NCBI GenBank assembly: GCA_963821275.1
Contig: CAWGDF010000001.1
Coordinates: forward strand, 496,001-560,000
Direction: 5' to 3'
Origin: JACVRW01 sp963821275
GTDB taxonomy: Bacteria; Actinomycetota; Thermoleophilia; Solirubrobacterales; Thermoleophilaceae
Length of the DNA stretch: 64,000 nt
The position numbers and the translations under genes were made by a program. Positions 32,945 through 42,483 of this stretch are shown here, piece after piece (position 1 is the first letter of the stretch; the number at the start of each line of letters is the position of its first letter). The notes beneath the pieces were generated by a model. It did not search any database, was not told the DNA's origin, and saw nothing but the letters and a program-made list of their open reading frames with translations.

Positions 32945-33904
32945 GTGAGCGCCCTCGAGGACACGATCAGGTCACAGCCCGAGCTGCTCGAGCAGATGCT
33001 GCAGCGCGACCTGGGCCCGCTGCCGGAGAGCCTGGCGGGCGCCCGCCGCATCTGGCTGGTCGGCACCGGCACGAGCCAGCACGCGGCGGAGCTCGGGGCG
33101 TGGCTCTTCCAGGGGGCGGGCCGCGAGGCCCGGCCGGTGTCATCGGCCACCTTCGTGCGCTGGTCCGAGTCGCCCGGGGCCGAGGACGTGGTGATCGTGA
33201 TCTCCCACACGGGCGGGTCGGCGTTCGCCCAGGCGGCCCGCGATCGGGCGCTTGGCTCCGGAGCCCGGCTGCTGGCCATCACCGGCGAGGGGGCCGGCTG
33301 GGAGAACGCCATCGAGACCGTCCCCCACGAGCGCTCGGAGACCTACACGGCCAGCTACACCACGGTGCTCCTGCTGCTGGCGCGGGCCGCCGCCGCGCTC
33401 GGCTTCCGCGAGCTCGAAGCGGACCTGAGCGAAGTGCCCGACCGTACCCGGGAGGCGGTTGCCGACCCGGCGGTCGACGGCGTTCAGGCGCCGGCTCGCC
33501 TACTGGCCGTCGCCGGGCCCGGCCCGTTCGCGATCACCGCACGCGAGGGCGCGCTGAAGCTGCGGGAGGCGGCCCGCCTGCTGGCGGAGGGCTTCGAGTC
33601 CGAGTACCTGCTGCACGGCAACGCGGTGCCGCTCAACGGCGACGACCTTCTCATGGTGCTCCAGCCGGACGCCGACGAGGACGGGCTGAGCGCGGGCGTC
33701 GGCGAGGCCGCCCGCGCCGCCGGTGTGCCCGCCACCGTCCTCGCGGAGCCACCGGGACTGCATCCGCTGCTGGCGCAGATCCCGCTGACCGTGCGGCTGC
33801 AGCGCCTGGCCTCGCGGCTCGCCGACGAGCGCGGCCAGGATCCGGACAAGGTGATCACGGGGCCGTGGGACGACGACGGGCTCTGGGCGCTCGGGCGCCC
33901 CTAG
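32945..33904 (+). CDS. SIS-domain protein (GlmS isomerase-like)
   Basis: 319 residues from GTG 32945, two SIS domains and no glutaminase part. The first has IWLVGTGTSQHAAELGAW and VIVISHTGGSAFAQAA, the sugar-phosphate site. The second has TAREGALKLREAARLLAEGFESEYLLHG, aligned with the EGALKLKE helix of GlmS. It likely acts on a phosphorylated keto- or amino-sugar, possibly as a deglycase or isomerase needing external ammonia. It is the only plus-strand gene among the purine genes between purN and purF, and converges on purF with a 3-bp gap. Confidence 0.85.
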   Translation: MSALEDTIRSQPELLEQMLQRDLGPLPESLAGARRIWLVGTGTSQHAAELGAWLFQGAGREARPVSSATFVRWSESPGAEDVVIVISHTGGSAFAQAARDRALGSGARLLAITGEGAGWENAIETVPHERSETYTASYTTVLLLLARAAAALGFRELEADLSEVPDRTREAVADPAVDGVQAPARLLAVAGPGPFAITAREGALKLREAARLLAEGFESEYLLHGNAVPLNGDDLLMVLQPDADEDGLSAGVGEAARAAGVPATVLAEPPGLHPLLAQIPLTVRLQRLASRLADERGQDPDKVITGPWDDDGLWALGRP

Positions 33905-33907
33905 CGC

Positions 33908-35338
33908 TCAGCTGCGGATAACCGCCAGGTCCTCGAGCGCGAACTTGCCGTTGGCGGACTCGGTCCGCTCCAGCGGGTAATCACCCGAGAAGCAGGCGTC
34001 GCAGTGGGTCTCGCGGGTCGAGCGGATCGCTTCGTAGACACCCTCGAGCGAGAGATAGGCCAGCGAGTCGCACTCCAACTCGCGCGCGACCTCCTCGACG
34101 CTGCGGCCGTGGGCGACCATCTCCTGCGTGGTAGACATGTCGATGCCGTAGTGGCAAGGGTGCCGGATCGGCGGGGCCGAGATGCGCATGTGCACCTCGA
34201 CGGCGCCGGCGTCGCGCAGCATGCTCACGATCTGGCGGGTGGTGTTGCCGCGCACGATGGAGTCGTCGACCACCACCAGCCGCTTGCCCGCCACCACCTC
34301 GCGCAACGGGTTGAACTTCATGCGCAGGCCGTGCTTGCGCAGCTCCTGGCCGGGCTGGATGAACGTGCGGGCCACGTAGCGGTTCTTGATCAGGCCGTCG
34401 TCGCGCGGGATCCCCGACGCCTTCGCGTAGCCGGCCGCGGCGGCGTTGCCCGAGTCCGGGACGGCGATGACCACGTCGCCCTCGACCGGCGCCTCGCGCC
34501 AGAGGATCTCGCCCATCTTCCGCCGCGAGACCTGAGTGCGGTTGCCCTCGAGAATCGAGTCCGGACGGGCGAAGTAGATGTGCTCGAAGACGCAGAAGGC
34601 CTTGCGCTCCGACTCCACGAGCTGCCGGGTCTCGATCCCGCGGGATCCGAGCGAGATCATCTCGCCGGGCTGGACCTCGCGCACCAGATCGGCGGCGATG
34701 ATGTCGAACGCGCAGCTCTCGGAGGCGACGCAGTAGCGCTCGCCGAGTCGCCCCAGCGAGAGCGGCCGCAGGCCGGCGCCGTCGCGGAAGGCCACCACCG
34801 CCTCCTTGGTCATCACCACGGTCGAGAAGGCGCCCTCCAGACGCGGGACGACGTCCGCCACCGCGTCCTCGATGCGGTCGGCCTCGTGGGTGGAGAGCAG
34901 CGCGGCGATGATCTCCGAGTCCGAAGTGCCCCGGAACTGGACGCCCCGGTCGCTCAGCTCGGCGTGCAGCTCGACCGCGTTGATGAGGTTGCCGTTGTGG
35001 GCCAGCGCCACCTGCCGGCGGTCGGAGCGCCAGACGGGCTGGGCGTTCTCCCAGGCCGAGGACCCGGTGGTGGAGTAGCGCACGTGGCCCACCGCCATCT
35101 GGCCGTCGAGGGCGCGCAGCTTCTCCTCGTCGAAGACCTGCGAGACCAGCCCGAGGTCGCGGACGGTCATGATGTGGCCGTCCCGCGCGGTGGCGATCCC
35201 GGCCGACTCCTGACCGCGGTGCTGGAGGGCGTACAGCGCGAAGTACGCGAGTCTGGCGACGTCGGACTCCGGGGCGTATATCCCGAAGACGCCGCACTCG
35301 TCGCGAGGTCCGTCGCGATGGTCGAGCTCTCTGTTCAT
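33908..35338 (-). CDS. purF: amidophosphoribosyltransferase PurF, [4Fe-4S] type
   Basis: 476 residues, the first committed purine step (PRPP + glutamine to phosphoribosylamine). A 14-residue propeptide ends at DE before the nucleophile Cys of CGVFGIYAPE. The glutaminase domain has HRGQESAGIA, GHVRYSTTG and LAHNGNLIN. The PRPP loop is VVVDDSIVRGNT. The four cysteines of the iron-sulfur cluster of the Bacillus-type enzyme are all present: FCVFEHIYFARPDS, RHPCHYGID and CDACFSGDYP. The gene stands alone, 77 bp from the ycaQ-like gene. Confidence 0.96.
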   Translation of the reverse strand: MNRELDHRDGPRDECGVFGIYAPESDVARLAYFALYALQHRGQESAGIATARDGHIMTVRDLGLVSQVFDEEKLRALDGQMAVGHVRYSTTGSSAWENAQPVWRSDRRQVALAHNGNLINAVELHAELSDRGVQFRGTSDSEIIAALLSTHEADRIEDAVADVVPRLEGAFSTVVMTKEAVVAFRDGAGLRPLSLGRLGERYCVASESCAFDIIAADLVREVQPGEMISLGSRGIETRQLVESERKAFCVFEHIYFARPDSILEGNRTQVSRRKMGEILWREAPVEGDVVIAVPDSGNAAAAGYAKASGIPRDDGLIKNRYVARTFIQPGQELRKHGLRMKFNPLREVVAGKRLVVVDDSIVRGNTTRQIVSMLRDAGAVEVHMRISAPPIRHPCHYGIDMSTTQEMVAHGRSVEEVARELECDSLAYLSLEGVYEAIRSTRETHCDACFSGDYPLERTESANGKFALEDLAVIRS

Positions 35339-35416
35339 GCCCTGATCGCGGGCGCCCTGGTGCGTCCTCCGGCGCCGGCGGCCCGCTCGAGATGAGCGTA
35401 CCAGTGCGGGTGGCCG

Positions 35417-36577
35417 CTACCGGGCGGCTCGCTCGAGGAGGCGGATCCGCTCGAGGCCGGCCGCCCGTGCGAGGCGGCGCAGCGCACGCCCGAAGGCCGT
35501 CTCGAGCGCAGCCGTGTCCCGCACCCCCGGCTCGGGGTGGAAGGCCAGCACCCGCAGCTCGGAGGCCTTACGGTCGGACTTGAGGTCGGCCCGGCCGACG
35601 ATGCGGTCCCCCTTCAGCAGCGGCAGGACGTAGTAGCCGTAGATGCGCTCGGGCGCCGGCTTGTAGATCTCCATCACGTGGCGAAAGCCGAACAGGCGCT
35701 CGGCGAAAGCGCGGTCCCAGAGCAGGTTGTCGAAGGGCGAGAGGAGCGTCGCGCCTCGCGCCAGCTGCTCCCGCAGCTCCAGGTCGGCGGGCACCAGCAC
35801 CGGCGGCCCGCCGTCGTCGACGGCCAGGCGACGTAGCACGCCGTCCGCCACGAGCGCCTCGACGTGGGGGCGCACCGCGGCGGTCCGGCCCGGCAGGCGG
35901 TAGTGCTCGGCAATCCCGCTCTCGGTCAGAGCCCCACGCGCCCTCACGGCCCGCAGCACGAGCCGGCGGAGCGCCTCGGTGTCGCTAAGGGCGGGAGCCT
36001 CGAGCAGCGCCGCCGGGATCACCCGCTCGCTGAGGTCGTAGAGGCGCTGGAAGCCCTGCCGCCCGGCGATCGCGAGGTCGCCGCGGTCCCAGAGCGAGTC
36101 GAGCACGCGCTTGGCCGGCTTCCAGTTCCACATGCCGGTCCCGCCCTCGCCGGCGAAGTTGCGCGAGCCCAGCGGACCGCGGGCGCGGATCTCGTCGAGC
36201 ACATGCTCGACGACCTCGGGATGGTCGCCGAGCGCGCGCCGGTGGCTGCCCCAGTGCCCCTGTCCGCGGATCCGCCAGAGAAAGAGCGGGTAGTCCTCGA
36301 TTGGGAGAAGGCAGTTCTCGTGGGCCCAGTACTCGAACACCTTGCCCGCGCCGAGCAGACGGGACACGGTGCCGGGCGGGTAGATGCCCGCACGTGACGC
36401 CAGGACGATGCGGTGGCTGCGCTCGACCGTGCTGATCGAGTCGAGCTGAACCGCGGACAGGCGGCGGATCGCCGCCTCCACCTCATCCGCTCCCGTCAAC
36501 CGGAACCGGTTCACGAACGCCTGCTGCGCGACGACGTGGCGCCGGAGCGCGGCGAGAGAGATCGTCGGACCCGGCAC
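35417..36577 (-). CDS. ycaQ: YcaQ-like DNA glycosylase (winged-helix HTH_42 family)
   Basis: 386 residues. Three winged-helix-like segments, starting ISLAALRRHVVAQQAF and LSAVQLDSISTVERSHRIVLASR, which contains the QxD motif used by the family's catalytic loop. YWAHENCLLPIEDYPLFLWR and WNWKPAKRVLDSLWDRGDLAIAGR are the family hallmarks. E. coli YcaQ and Streptomyces AlkZ remove alkylated or crosslinked bases. It may serve general repair here, as no toxic metabolite cluster is nearby. Confidence 0.9.
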   Translation of the reverse strand: MPGPTISLAALRRHVVAQQAFVNRFRLTGADEVEAAIRRLSAVQLDSISTVERSHRIVLASRAGIYPPGTVSRLLGAGKVFEYWAHENCLLPIEDYPLFLWRIRGQGHWGSHRRALGDHPEVVEHVLDEIRARGPLGSRNFAGEGGTGMWNWKPAKRVLDSLWDRGDLAIAGRQGFQRLYDLSERVIPAALLEAPALSDTEALRRLVLRAVRARGALTESGIAEHYRLPGRTAAVRPHVEALVADGVLRRLAVDDGGPPVLVPADLELREQLARGATLLSPFDNLLWDRAFAERLFGFRHVMEIYKPAPERIYGYYVLPLLKGDRIVGRADLKSDRKASELRVLAFHPEPGVRDTAALETAFGRALRRLARAAGLERIRLLERAAR

Positions 36578-36632
36578 GTACGCCTACGCTACTCAGTAGC
36601 CTGCGCGGCCCTCAGCGAGCGGGAGGGAAGGC

Positions 36633-38009
36633 ATGCGGGGAACACGGATGGCCGTCGGACTGGCGCTGGCGGCGCTGGCCCTGGCCGCGGCTCCGGCCAC
36701 GGCCGCGGTCGACGTGCGCTTCCACCGCATCCAGGGATTCGCCTCCCCCGGCACGCCGGCGAAGTACAACAAGGTGGGGATCCTCGAGATCGGCCCGAAG
36801 CGGGCCAGGAACATCCTCGTGCTCAACCCGGGCACGTCGTCCAGCGCGGCCTACTTCGCCCCGCTCGCGAAGACCGTCGTGTCCCGCTCCCCGGGCTGGC
36901 AGGTCTGGGCGGTGGAGCGGCGCGAGAACCTGCTCGAGGACCACTCGGTGTTCAACCGCGCGAAGCGCGGGCGGGCAGCACCGCAGGAGGTCTTCGACTA
37001 CTACCTCGGCTGGCTCGCCGACGACAGCATCGAGCCGCACTTCCGCTCGATCCCCACTTCGTCGGTCGGCTTCGCGCGCGACTGGGGCATGCGCGTCCAG
37101 ATTGAGGACCTGCACCGCGTGGTCACGCGGGCCGACCGCCGTGGGCGCCGCATCGTGGTCGGCGGCCACTCCCTCGGAGGGACCATGACGACCGCGTACG
37201 CCACCTGGGATTTCAGCGGCAGGGCCGGCGGGCGTGATCTGGCGGGTCTCGTCTACATCGACGGCGGGTCGCGCACGACGGCGCTCACCCCGTCCGCGGC
37301 CAGGCGGCGGCTCCAGAGGCTCGAGGCCGCGTCACCGTGGCGGGCCTTCGGCGACATCCCGTCGCCGCTGACCGGCCTCTTCAACACGGCGGGCTCGCTC
37401 AGCGTCCTCGTGGATCCCGGGGCCCGCTCGATCGGCCAGCAGTTCCCGCTGCTGCCGGCCAACCTGAAGCCGCCCGTTCCGGTCACCAACGTTGCGCAGT
37501 ACGGCTACGCCCTGGACACGGAGACCTCGCCGCCCGGCCTGGCGGCGGCGCAGGCGCACCTCGGGCGCCTGGCCGGCAGCGGCGACCCGCGCGGCTGGAT
37601 CCGCGACGGCGATCTGACGCCGATTCGCCGCTACGCCATGATGTTCTCCGGCTGGGGACTGCCCAGCCTGGACGGCACGGCCTGGTACCACCCGCTCCGC
37701 CTGGCGATCGATTCCCGCGCCGTGGCGGCCGGGAACGCCAACCCCGCGCAGCGGGTGCTCGGTGTCCGCGCCACGCACGGAGACGATCTTCCGCGCGGCC
37801 TGCGGATCTATGCCTTCGGGGCGCTCGGCGGCTCCAGGGTGCTGGACGCCGCCCGGCTGCTCGCCCAGCAGTCAGGGATCCCACGCCGCCGGCTGACGCT
37901 CGTCAACCGCGCGCGCACCTACTCCCACAACGACCCAAGCTCGGCTGCTCCACGCAATGCCTTCGTCGACCGCCTGGTCCCGTTCCTCAGGCGGGTCGCG
38001 AGGCGCTAG
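36633..38009 (+). CDS. secreted alpha/beta hydrolase
   Basis: 458 residues with a Sec signal peptide (MRGTRMAVGLALAALALAA, cleavage after ATA). The nucleophile elbow is VVGGHSLGGTMTTAYATW and the catalytic His is likely in RTYSHNDPSSAAPRNAF near the C-terminus. LVYIDGGSRT lies between, supplying an Asp. The pattern LVLNPGTSSSAAYFAPLAK is the oxyanion-side segment. A large extracellular or cell-wall esterase/lipase; substrate not evident. It is transcribed away from ycaQ and converges on the small membrane protein after 8 bp. Confidence 0.85.
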   Translation: MRGTRMAVGLALAALALAAAPATAAVDVRFHRIQGFASPGTPAKYNKVGILEIGPKRARNILVLNPGTSSSAAYFAPLAKTVVSRSPGWQVWAVERRENLLEDHSVFNRAKRGRAAPQEVFDYYLGWLADDSIEPHFRSIPTSSVGFARDWGMRVQIEDLHRVVTRADRRGRRIVVGGHSLGGTMTTAYATWDFSGRAGGRDLAGLVYIDGGSRTTALTPSAARRRLQRLEAASPWRAFGDIPSPLTGLFNTAGSLSVLVDPGARSIGQQFPLLPANLKPPVPVTNVAQYGYALDTETSPPGLAAAQAHLGRLAGSGDPRGWIRDGDLTPIRRYAMMFSGWGLPSLDGTAWYHPLRLAIDSRAVAAGNANPAQRVLGVRATHGDDLPRGLRIYAFGALGGSRVLDAARLLAQQSGIPRRRLTLVNRARTYSHNDPSSAAPRNAFVDRLVPFLRRVARR

Positions 38010-38017
38010 TCGCCGAG

Positions 38018-38440
38018 CTAGTCGCCGAAGAACTCCTGGGTGCTGCGGCTGCCGAAGAGGATGTAGAGGATGACGCCGGAGATGATCACCTGCCAGATCG
38101 CGTTGCCCCAGGCGGTCCCTGCGAAGGCGAACAGGCCCCAGACCCCGACGCCGAGGTTGAAGGCGGCGACGACGCCGACGAAGATCCGCACGATGTTGCT
38201 GCCGCGGCCGAGCGACACCGCGAGGAAGATCGTGGCGAGGCCGACGAGGATGGCGATGATCGCCCACGCCGTGATCGTGCCGCTCGAGGCGTCCCAGTAG
38301 TTCCTCAGCTCCACGTCGTTGCGCTCGAAGAAGGCGACCAGGCCGGCGATGAGCCCGAAGATCCCCTGGATCCACATGAGGACCACGATGACCGTGATGC
38401 CGACGGGCCGGCGCCGGCGGGTGGCGCGCGAGCTCTCCAT
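38018..38440 (-). CDS. four-span membrane protein (DUF7144-like)
   Basis: 140 residues from ATG 38440. A basic N-terminus (MESSRATRRRRPVG) is followed by four hydrophobic segments: ITVIVVLMWIQGIFGLIAGL, AWAIIAILVGLATIFLAVSL, IVRIFVGVVAAFNLGVGVWG and WQVIISGVILYILFG. The R-rich cytoplasmic start and the GS-R-STQEFF end match a common actinobacterial family of unknown role. It is 35 bp downstream of purL on the same strand. Confidence 0.8.
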   Translation of the reverse strand: MESSRATRRRRPVGITVIVVLMWIQGIFGLIAGLVAFFERNDVELRNYWDASSGTITAWAIIAILVGLATIFLAVSLGRGSNIVRIFVGVVAAFNLGVGVWGLFAFAGTAWGNAIWQVIISGVILYILFGSRSTQEFFGD

Positions 38441-38475
38441 GGCCGCCTGATTCGCGGCGGCGCCGCGAAATCCTG

Positions 38476-40653
38476 CTAGCTCGGCTGCGCCAGGAACGCC
38501 GCCGGGATGGCGCCCTCCCAGGCATCGCGCAGCTCGGCCACGGGCAGCGAGAACCGCCCGGGGACCTCCAGGACGTCGCCGCCCACCATCCCGATCATCC
38601 GGGCGCCCGGCACTGACTCGACCACCTCGCGCGGGCCCGCGATCACCGCGCCGCCCGGGCCCTCGCCGAAGAGCGCCTCGTCGTCGGGCGCGTCGAGGTC
38701 GACGCGCGCGCCGATGCCGCTCTCGAAGCAGCACTCCGCCAGGGCGCAGGCCAGGCCGCCCTCGGATACGTCGTGGACCGTGGCCAGCCCGCCCGCGCGG
38801 ACGGCGGCCCGCAGCTCCGCCAGCGCCTCGGCCTGGGCGCCGAGGTCCAGCGCCGGCAGCCCGTCGCCCAGGCGGCCGCGCAACTTGCCCAGCTCCGACC
38901 CCTCCAGCGCAGGGGCGAACGGCCCCACCAGCGCGATGGCGTGGCCCTCGCGGGCGAAGGCGGCACGGGGCACGGTCGAGGGGTCGGGCAGGCGGCCCAC
39001 CATGCCCACGATCGGGGTGGGGTAGATCGGCCCCTCGGCGCCCTCGTTGTAGAGCGAGACGTTTCCGCCCACGACGGGAACGCCGAGCGCCAGGCAGGCG
39101 TCGCGCAGCCCCTCCACCGCACGGGTCAGCTGCCACGCGATGTGCGGCTTCTCCGGATTGCCGAAGTTGAGGCAGTTGGTGAGGCCGAGCGGCTCGGCGC
39201 CGACGCAGGCGAGGTTCCGGGCGCATTCGAGGACGGCTTCCGCGGCGCCGGTGTAGGGGTCACAGGCCACCCGGCGGCCGTTGCCGTCGATGGAGACGGC
39301 GAGTGCCCCGCCGCCGCCGTCGGCCTCCAGCAGCAGCACAGCCGCGTCGGCGGACTGCGGCCGGCGCGCGGTGCGCGACTGCACGATGGAGTCGTACTGC
39401 TCGAACACCCAGCGCTTGGACGCGACGTTCGGCGAGCCGAGCAGGGCGAGAAGCGTCTCGCCTGCGCCGAGGTCCGGCGCGAGCCGGGCCGGGGGGTCCG
39501 GATAGACCGGGACGTCCGGCTCCTCCGGCTGCAGGTCATACAGCGGGCAGTCGTCGACCAGCGCCTCGACGGGCATGTCGCCCACCAGGTCGTCGCCGTC
39601 GAAGACGCGCAGGCGGCGCGTATCGGAGACCTGCCCGATCACGGTGGCGCGCACATCCCAGCGGTCGCAGACCTCGAGCAGCTCGGGAAGCCGCGCGGGC
39701 TCGGCCACACCCAGCATCCGCTCCTGGGATTCCGAGATCATGATCTCGAACGGCGCCATGTCGGCTTCGCGCAGGGGCACCCGGGAGACGTCGAGGTCGA
39801 TTCCCACGCCCCCCTTGGACGCCATCTCCGAGGACGAGGAGGACAGGCCGGCGGCCCCCAGGTCCTGCAGGGAGGCGAGCGCGTCGCGCTCCAGCAGCTC
39901 CAGGCAGCACTCCACCAGCTTGGACTCCTCGAACGGGTCGCCGATCTGCACGGTCGGGCGCTTGGAGGTGTCCTCGCCGGCGAGCTCGGCGCTGGCCAGC
40001 ACGGATGCCCCGCCGATCCCGTCGCGCCCGGTGCGGGCGCCCAGCAGCACCACCAGGTTGCCCACACCGCCCGCCGCGCTGCGGATCAGGCGCTCGCGCG
40101 GCGCCAGGCCGACGCACATCGCGTTGACCAGGCAGTTCTGCTCGTAGGCGGGCTCGAAGTAGACCTCGCCCCCCACCGTGGGCACCCCGATCGAGTTGCC
40201 GTAGTGACCGATGCCCTTCACGGCCCAGTCGAACAGGTAGCGGGAGCGCGGGGAGTCCAGCTCACCGAAGCGCAGCGAGTCGAGCACCGCGATCGGCCGC
40301 GCCCCCACCGCGAAGATGTCGCGCAGGATGCCTCCGACGCCGGTGGCCGCGCCCTGGAAGGGCTCCACCGCGCTCGGGTGGTTGTGCGACTCGACCTTGA
40401 AGGCAACCGCGAGCCCATCGCCCACGTCGACCACGCCGGCGTTCTCCCCCGGGCCCATCAGCAGGTGCGGGCCCTCGGTGGGCAGCCTGCTCAGCAGCTT
40501 CTTCGAGTGCTTGTAGGCGCAGTGCTCCGACCACATCAGTGAGAAGACGGCCAGCTCCAGGGCGTTCGGCTCGCGCCCGAGCCGCTCGCAGATGCCCTCG
40601 TACTCGGCGTCGGTGAGGCCGAGCTCGCGATGCGGCGCGAGGGCGCTGCTCAC
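38476..40653 (-). CDS. purL: phosphoribosylformylglycinamidine synthase PurL (small form)
   Basis: 725 residues, the synthetase subunit that works with PurQ and PurS. It starts at GTG 40653, overlapping the purQ stop (GTGA). Conserved parts: LMWSEHCAYKHSKKLL, FKVESHNHPSAVEPFQGAATGVGG, DLGAAGLSSSSSEMASKG, VFEQYDS, GNPEKPHIAWQL, VVGGNVSLYNE and the final VHDVSEGGLACALAECCFE. This is the actinobacterial/Bacillus three-subunit arrangement rather than the large single-chain enzyme of E. coli. Confidence 0.96.
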   Translation of the reverse strand: MSSALAPHRELGLTDAEYEGICERLGREPNALELAVFSLMWSEHCAYKHSKKLLSRLPTEGPHLLMGPGENAGVVDVGDGLAVAFKVESHNHPSAVEPFQGAATGVGGILRDIFAVGARPIAVLDSLRFGELDSPRSRYLFDWAVKGIGHYGNSIGVPTVGGEVYFEPAYEQNCLVNAMCVGLAPRERLIRSAAGGVGNLVVLLGARTGRDGIGGASVLASAELAGEDTSKRPTVQIGDPFEESKLVECCLELLERDALASLQDLGAAGLSSSSSEMASKGGVGIDLDVSRVPLREADMAPFEIMISESQERMLGVAEPARLPELLEVCDRWDVRATVIGQVSDTRRLRVFDGDDLVGDMPVEALVDDCPLYDLQPEEPDVPVYPDPPARLAPDLGAGETLLALLGSPNVASKRWVFEQYDSIVQSRTARRPQSADAAVLLLEADGGGGALAVSIDGNGRRVACDPYTGAAEAVLECARNLACVGAEPLGLTNCLNFGNPEKPHIAWQLTRAVEGLRDACLALGVPVVGGNVSLYNEGAEGPIYPTPIVGMVGRLPDPSTVPRAAFAREGHAIALVGPFAPALEGSELGKLRGRLGDGLPALDLGAQAEALAELRAAVRAGGLATVHDVSEGGLACALAECCFESGIGARVDLDAPDDEALFGEGPGGAVIAGPREVVESVPGARMIGMVGGDVLEVPGRFSLPVAELRDAWEGAIPAAFLAQPS

Positions 40654-41297
40654 CCGACCGGAGTGAGGGCCAGAGATTCGAACAGCCGCCCGCCGTCGGC
40701 CGAGCCCGTGAGCGGATCGACCGCGTGCTCGGGATGCGGCATCAGGCCCATCACGTTGCCCTCGGCGTTGCAGACCCCGGCGATGTCGTCCTGCGCGCCG
40801 TTGGGGTTCTGGCCGGGCGCGTAGCGGAGCACCACCTGCTCAGCGGGAATCCCCGGGGCGTGGTAGCGGCCGGTCGTGTGCTTGACCGGCACCGAGAGCA
40901 GATCCCCCTCGGCGCACGCCCGCGTGAACGGCGTCCCGGCGTTCTCGACCACCAGATCGACCTGCCGGCAGACGAAGCGCAGCGAGCGGTTGGGCAGCAG
41001 CGCCCCCGGGAGGAGCCCGGCCTCGCACAGCACCTGAAAGCCGTTGCAGATCCCGAGCACCGGGCCGCCCTCGCGAGCGAAGGCGATCACCGCCTCCATC
41101 AGCGGAGAGAAGCGAGCGATCGCGCCGGCGCGCAGGTAGTCGCCGTAGGAGAAGCCGCCGGGCACCACCACGGCGTCCACGCCGCCCAGATCGCGATCCT
41201 TGTGCCAGAGGAGGTCGGCCTCCCCGAAGCTGCGGCAGGCCATCAGCGCGTCGATCTCGTCGCAGGAGCCGGGGAAGCGGACGACGCCGAACCTCAC
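40650..41297 (-). CDS. purQ: phosphoribosylformylglycinamidine synthase glutaminase subunit PurQ
   Basis: 215 residues from GTG 41297, overlapping the purS stop. The glutaminase triad is Cys in LGICNGFQVLCEAG and His-Glu in LMPHPEHAVD. FGVVRFPGSCDE at the start and VVPGGFSYGDYLRAGAIA are family signatures. It supplies ammonia to PurL. Confidence 0.95.
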   Translation of the reverse strand: MRFGVVRFPGSCDEIDALMACRSFGEADLLWHKDRDLGGVDAVVVPGGFSYGDYLRAGAIARFSPLMEAVIAFAREGGPVLGICNGFQVLCEAGLLPGALLPNRSLRFVCRQVDLVVENAGTPFTRACAEGDLLSVPVKHTTGRYHAPGIPAEQVVLRYAPGQNPNGAQDDIAGVCNAEGNVMGLMPHPEHAVDPLTGSADGGRLFESLALTPVG

Positions 41298-41512
41298 TGC
41301 ACCTCGTAATCCTCGATCAGCGGGTTGCTGAGCAGGCGCTCGCACATCGCGGGAACCTGGGAGGGATCGTCGGTGTCCAGCTCGACCAGCCGGCCGACGT
41401 GCACGTTGCGCACCCCCTCGAAACCGAGCGCGGGCAGCGCCCCCTCGACGGCCTGGCCCACCGGATCGAGGATGCCCTCCTTGGGCCGGATGAGTACCCG
41501 CACGCGGGTCAA
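41294..41512 (-). CDS. purS: phosphoribosylformylglycinamidine synthase subunit PurS
   Basis: 72 residues if started at TTG 41512, which overlaps the purC stop as TTGA and gives MTRVRVLIRPKEGILDPVG; a GTG at 41503 is the alternative. It matches the PurS pattern with LDPVGQAVEGAL, VRNVHVGRLVELDTDD and a C-terminal LLSNPLIEDYEVQ. PurS bridges PurL and PurQ in the FGAM synthase complex. The block purC-purS-purQ-purL is tightly coupled. Confidence 0.9.
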   Translation of the reverse strand: MTRVRVLIRPKEGILDPVGQAVEGALPALGFEGVRNVHVGRLVELDTDDPSQVPAMCERLLSNPLIEDYEVQ

Positions 41513-42378
41513 ACGCCCGCACCGCTGCGCTCGAGCCAGCGCTGGAAAGGCTCCCCGGCGATCCGCTCGTACGCCTCCTCGTAGCGGGCGCGCGTGCCCT
41601 CCACCACGTCGTCGGGCAGCGCCGGCGCCGGGGGGGCCTTGTCCCAGCCCGAGTTGCTGGCCCAATCGCGCACGTACTGCTTGTCGAAGCTCGGCTGCGA
41701 GCGACCGGGCTCGTAGGTGTCGGCGGGCCAGAAACGTGACGAGTCGGGGGTGAGCACCTCGTCGCCCAGCACGAGGGTGCCGTCGGCCCGGCGCCCGAAC
41801 TCGAACTTCGTGTCGGCGAGGATGATCCCGTGCTCGCGGGCGTGGGCGGCCCCGCGCTCGTACAGCGCCAGCGACAGCTCGCGCAGCGCCTCGAGCAGGC
41901 CACGGTCGCCGACGATCTCGACGGCACGCTCGAAGTCCACGTTCTCGTCGTGGTCCCCCACTTCCGCCTTGGTCGCAGGCGTGAAGATCGGCTCGGGGAG
42001 CTGCTCGGACTCGACCAGGCCGTCAGGCAGTTCGATGCCGCAAACGGTGCCGGTGGCGCGGTAGTCCTTCCAGCCCGAGCCCGTGATGTAGCCGCGCACC
42101 ACGCACTCGACGGGAGCCATCTCGAGGCGCTCGACCAGCATTGCGCGGCCGCGAAACTCGTCCGGCACGTCCGTGAAGGAGACGAGGTGGTTCGGGCAGA
42201 TGTCCGCGGTCCGCTCGAGCCAGAACGCGGTGAGGCCGGTGAGAACCTGGCCCTTGCCCGGGATCGGCGTAGGGTGGACGACGTCGTAGGTCGAGATCCG
42301 GTCGGAGGCGACGAGCAGGAGGCGATCGGCGCCTGCCGAGTAGATGTCACGGACCTTTCCCTGGGCGAGGAGGCTCAC
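41509..42378 (-). CDS. purC: phosphoribosylaminoimidazole-succinocarboxamide synthase PurC
   Basis: 289 residues, joining aspartate to CAIR. Conserved segments: AQGKVRDIYSAG, VASDRISTYDVVHPTPIPGKG, FWLERTADICPNHLV, VVRGYITGSGWKDY, ADTKFEFG and DSSRFWPADTYEPG. First gene of the C-S-Q-L block, whose promoter should lie in the 105 bp between here and the propeller gene transcribed the other way. The gap contains no clear -10/-35 pair to my reading. Confidence 0.95.
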   Translation of the reverse strand: MSLLAQGKVRDIYSAGADRLLLVASDRISTYDVVHPTPIPGKGQVLTGLTAFWLERTADICPNHLVSFTDVPDEFRGRAMLVERLEMAPVECVVRGYITGSGWKDYRATGTVCGIELPDGLVESEQLPEPIFTPATKAEVGDHDENVDFERAVEIVGDRGLLEALRELSLALYERGAAHAREHGIILADTKFEFGRRADGTLVLGDEVLTPDSSRFWPADTYEPGRSQPSFDKQYVRDWASNSGWDKAPPAPALPDDVVEGTRARYEEAYERIAGEPFQRWLERSGAGV

Positions 42379-42483
42379 AGCCGGAGGCTAACAACAGGGG
42401 CAGACCACCCGCCGATGTGAGGCAAAATGGACCAATTCGTGCGAGACTGGCCCCGTCACTTTCTCGGGCCCAAGAGCGGAGCG

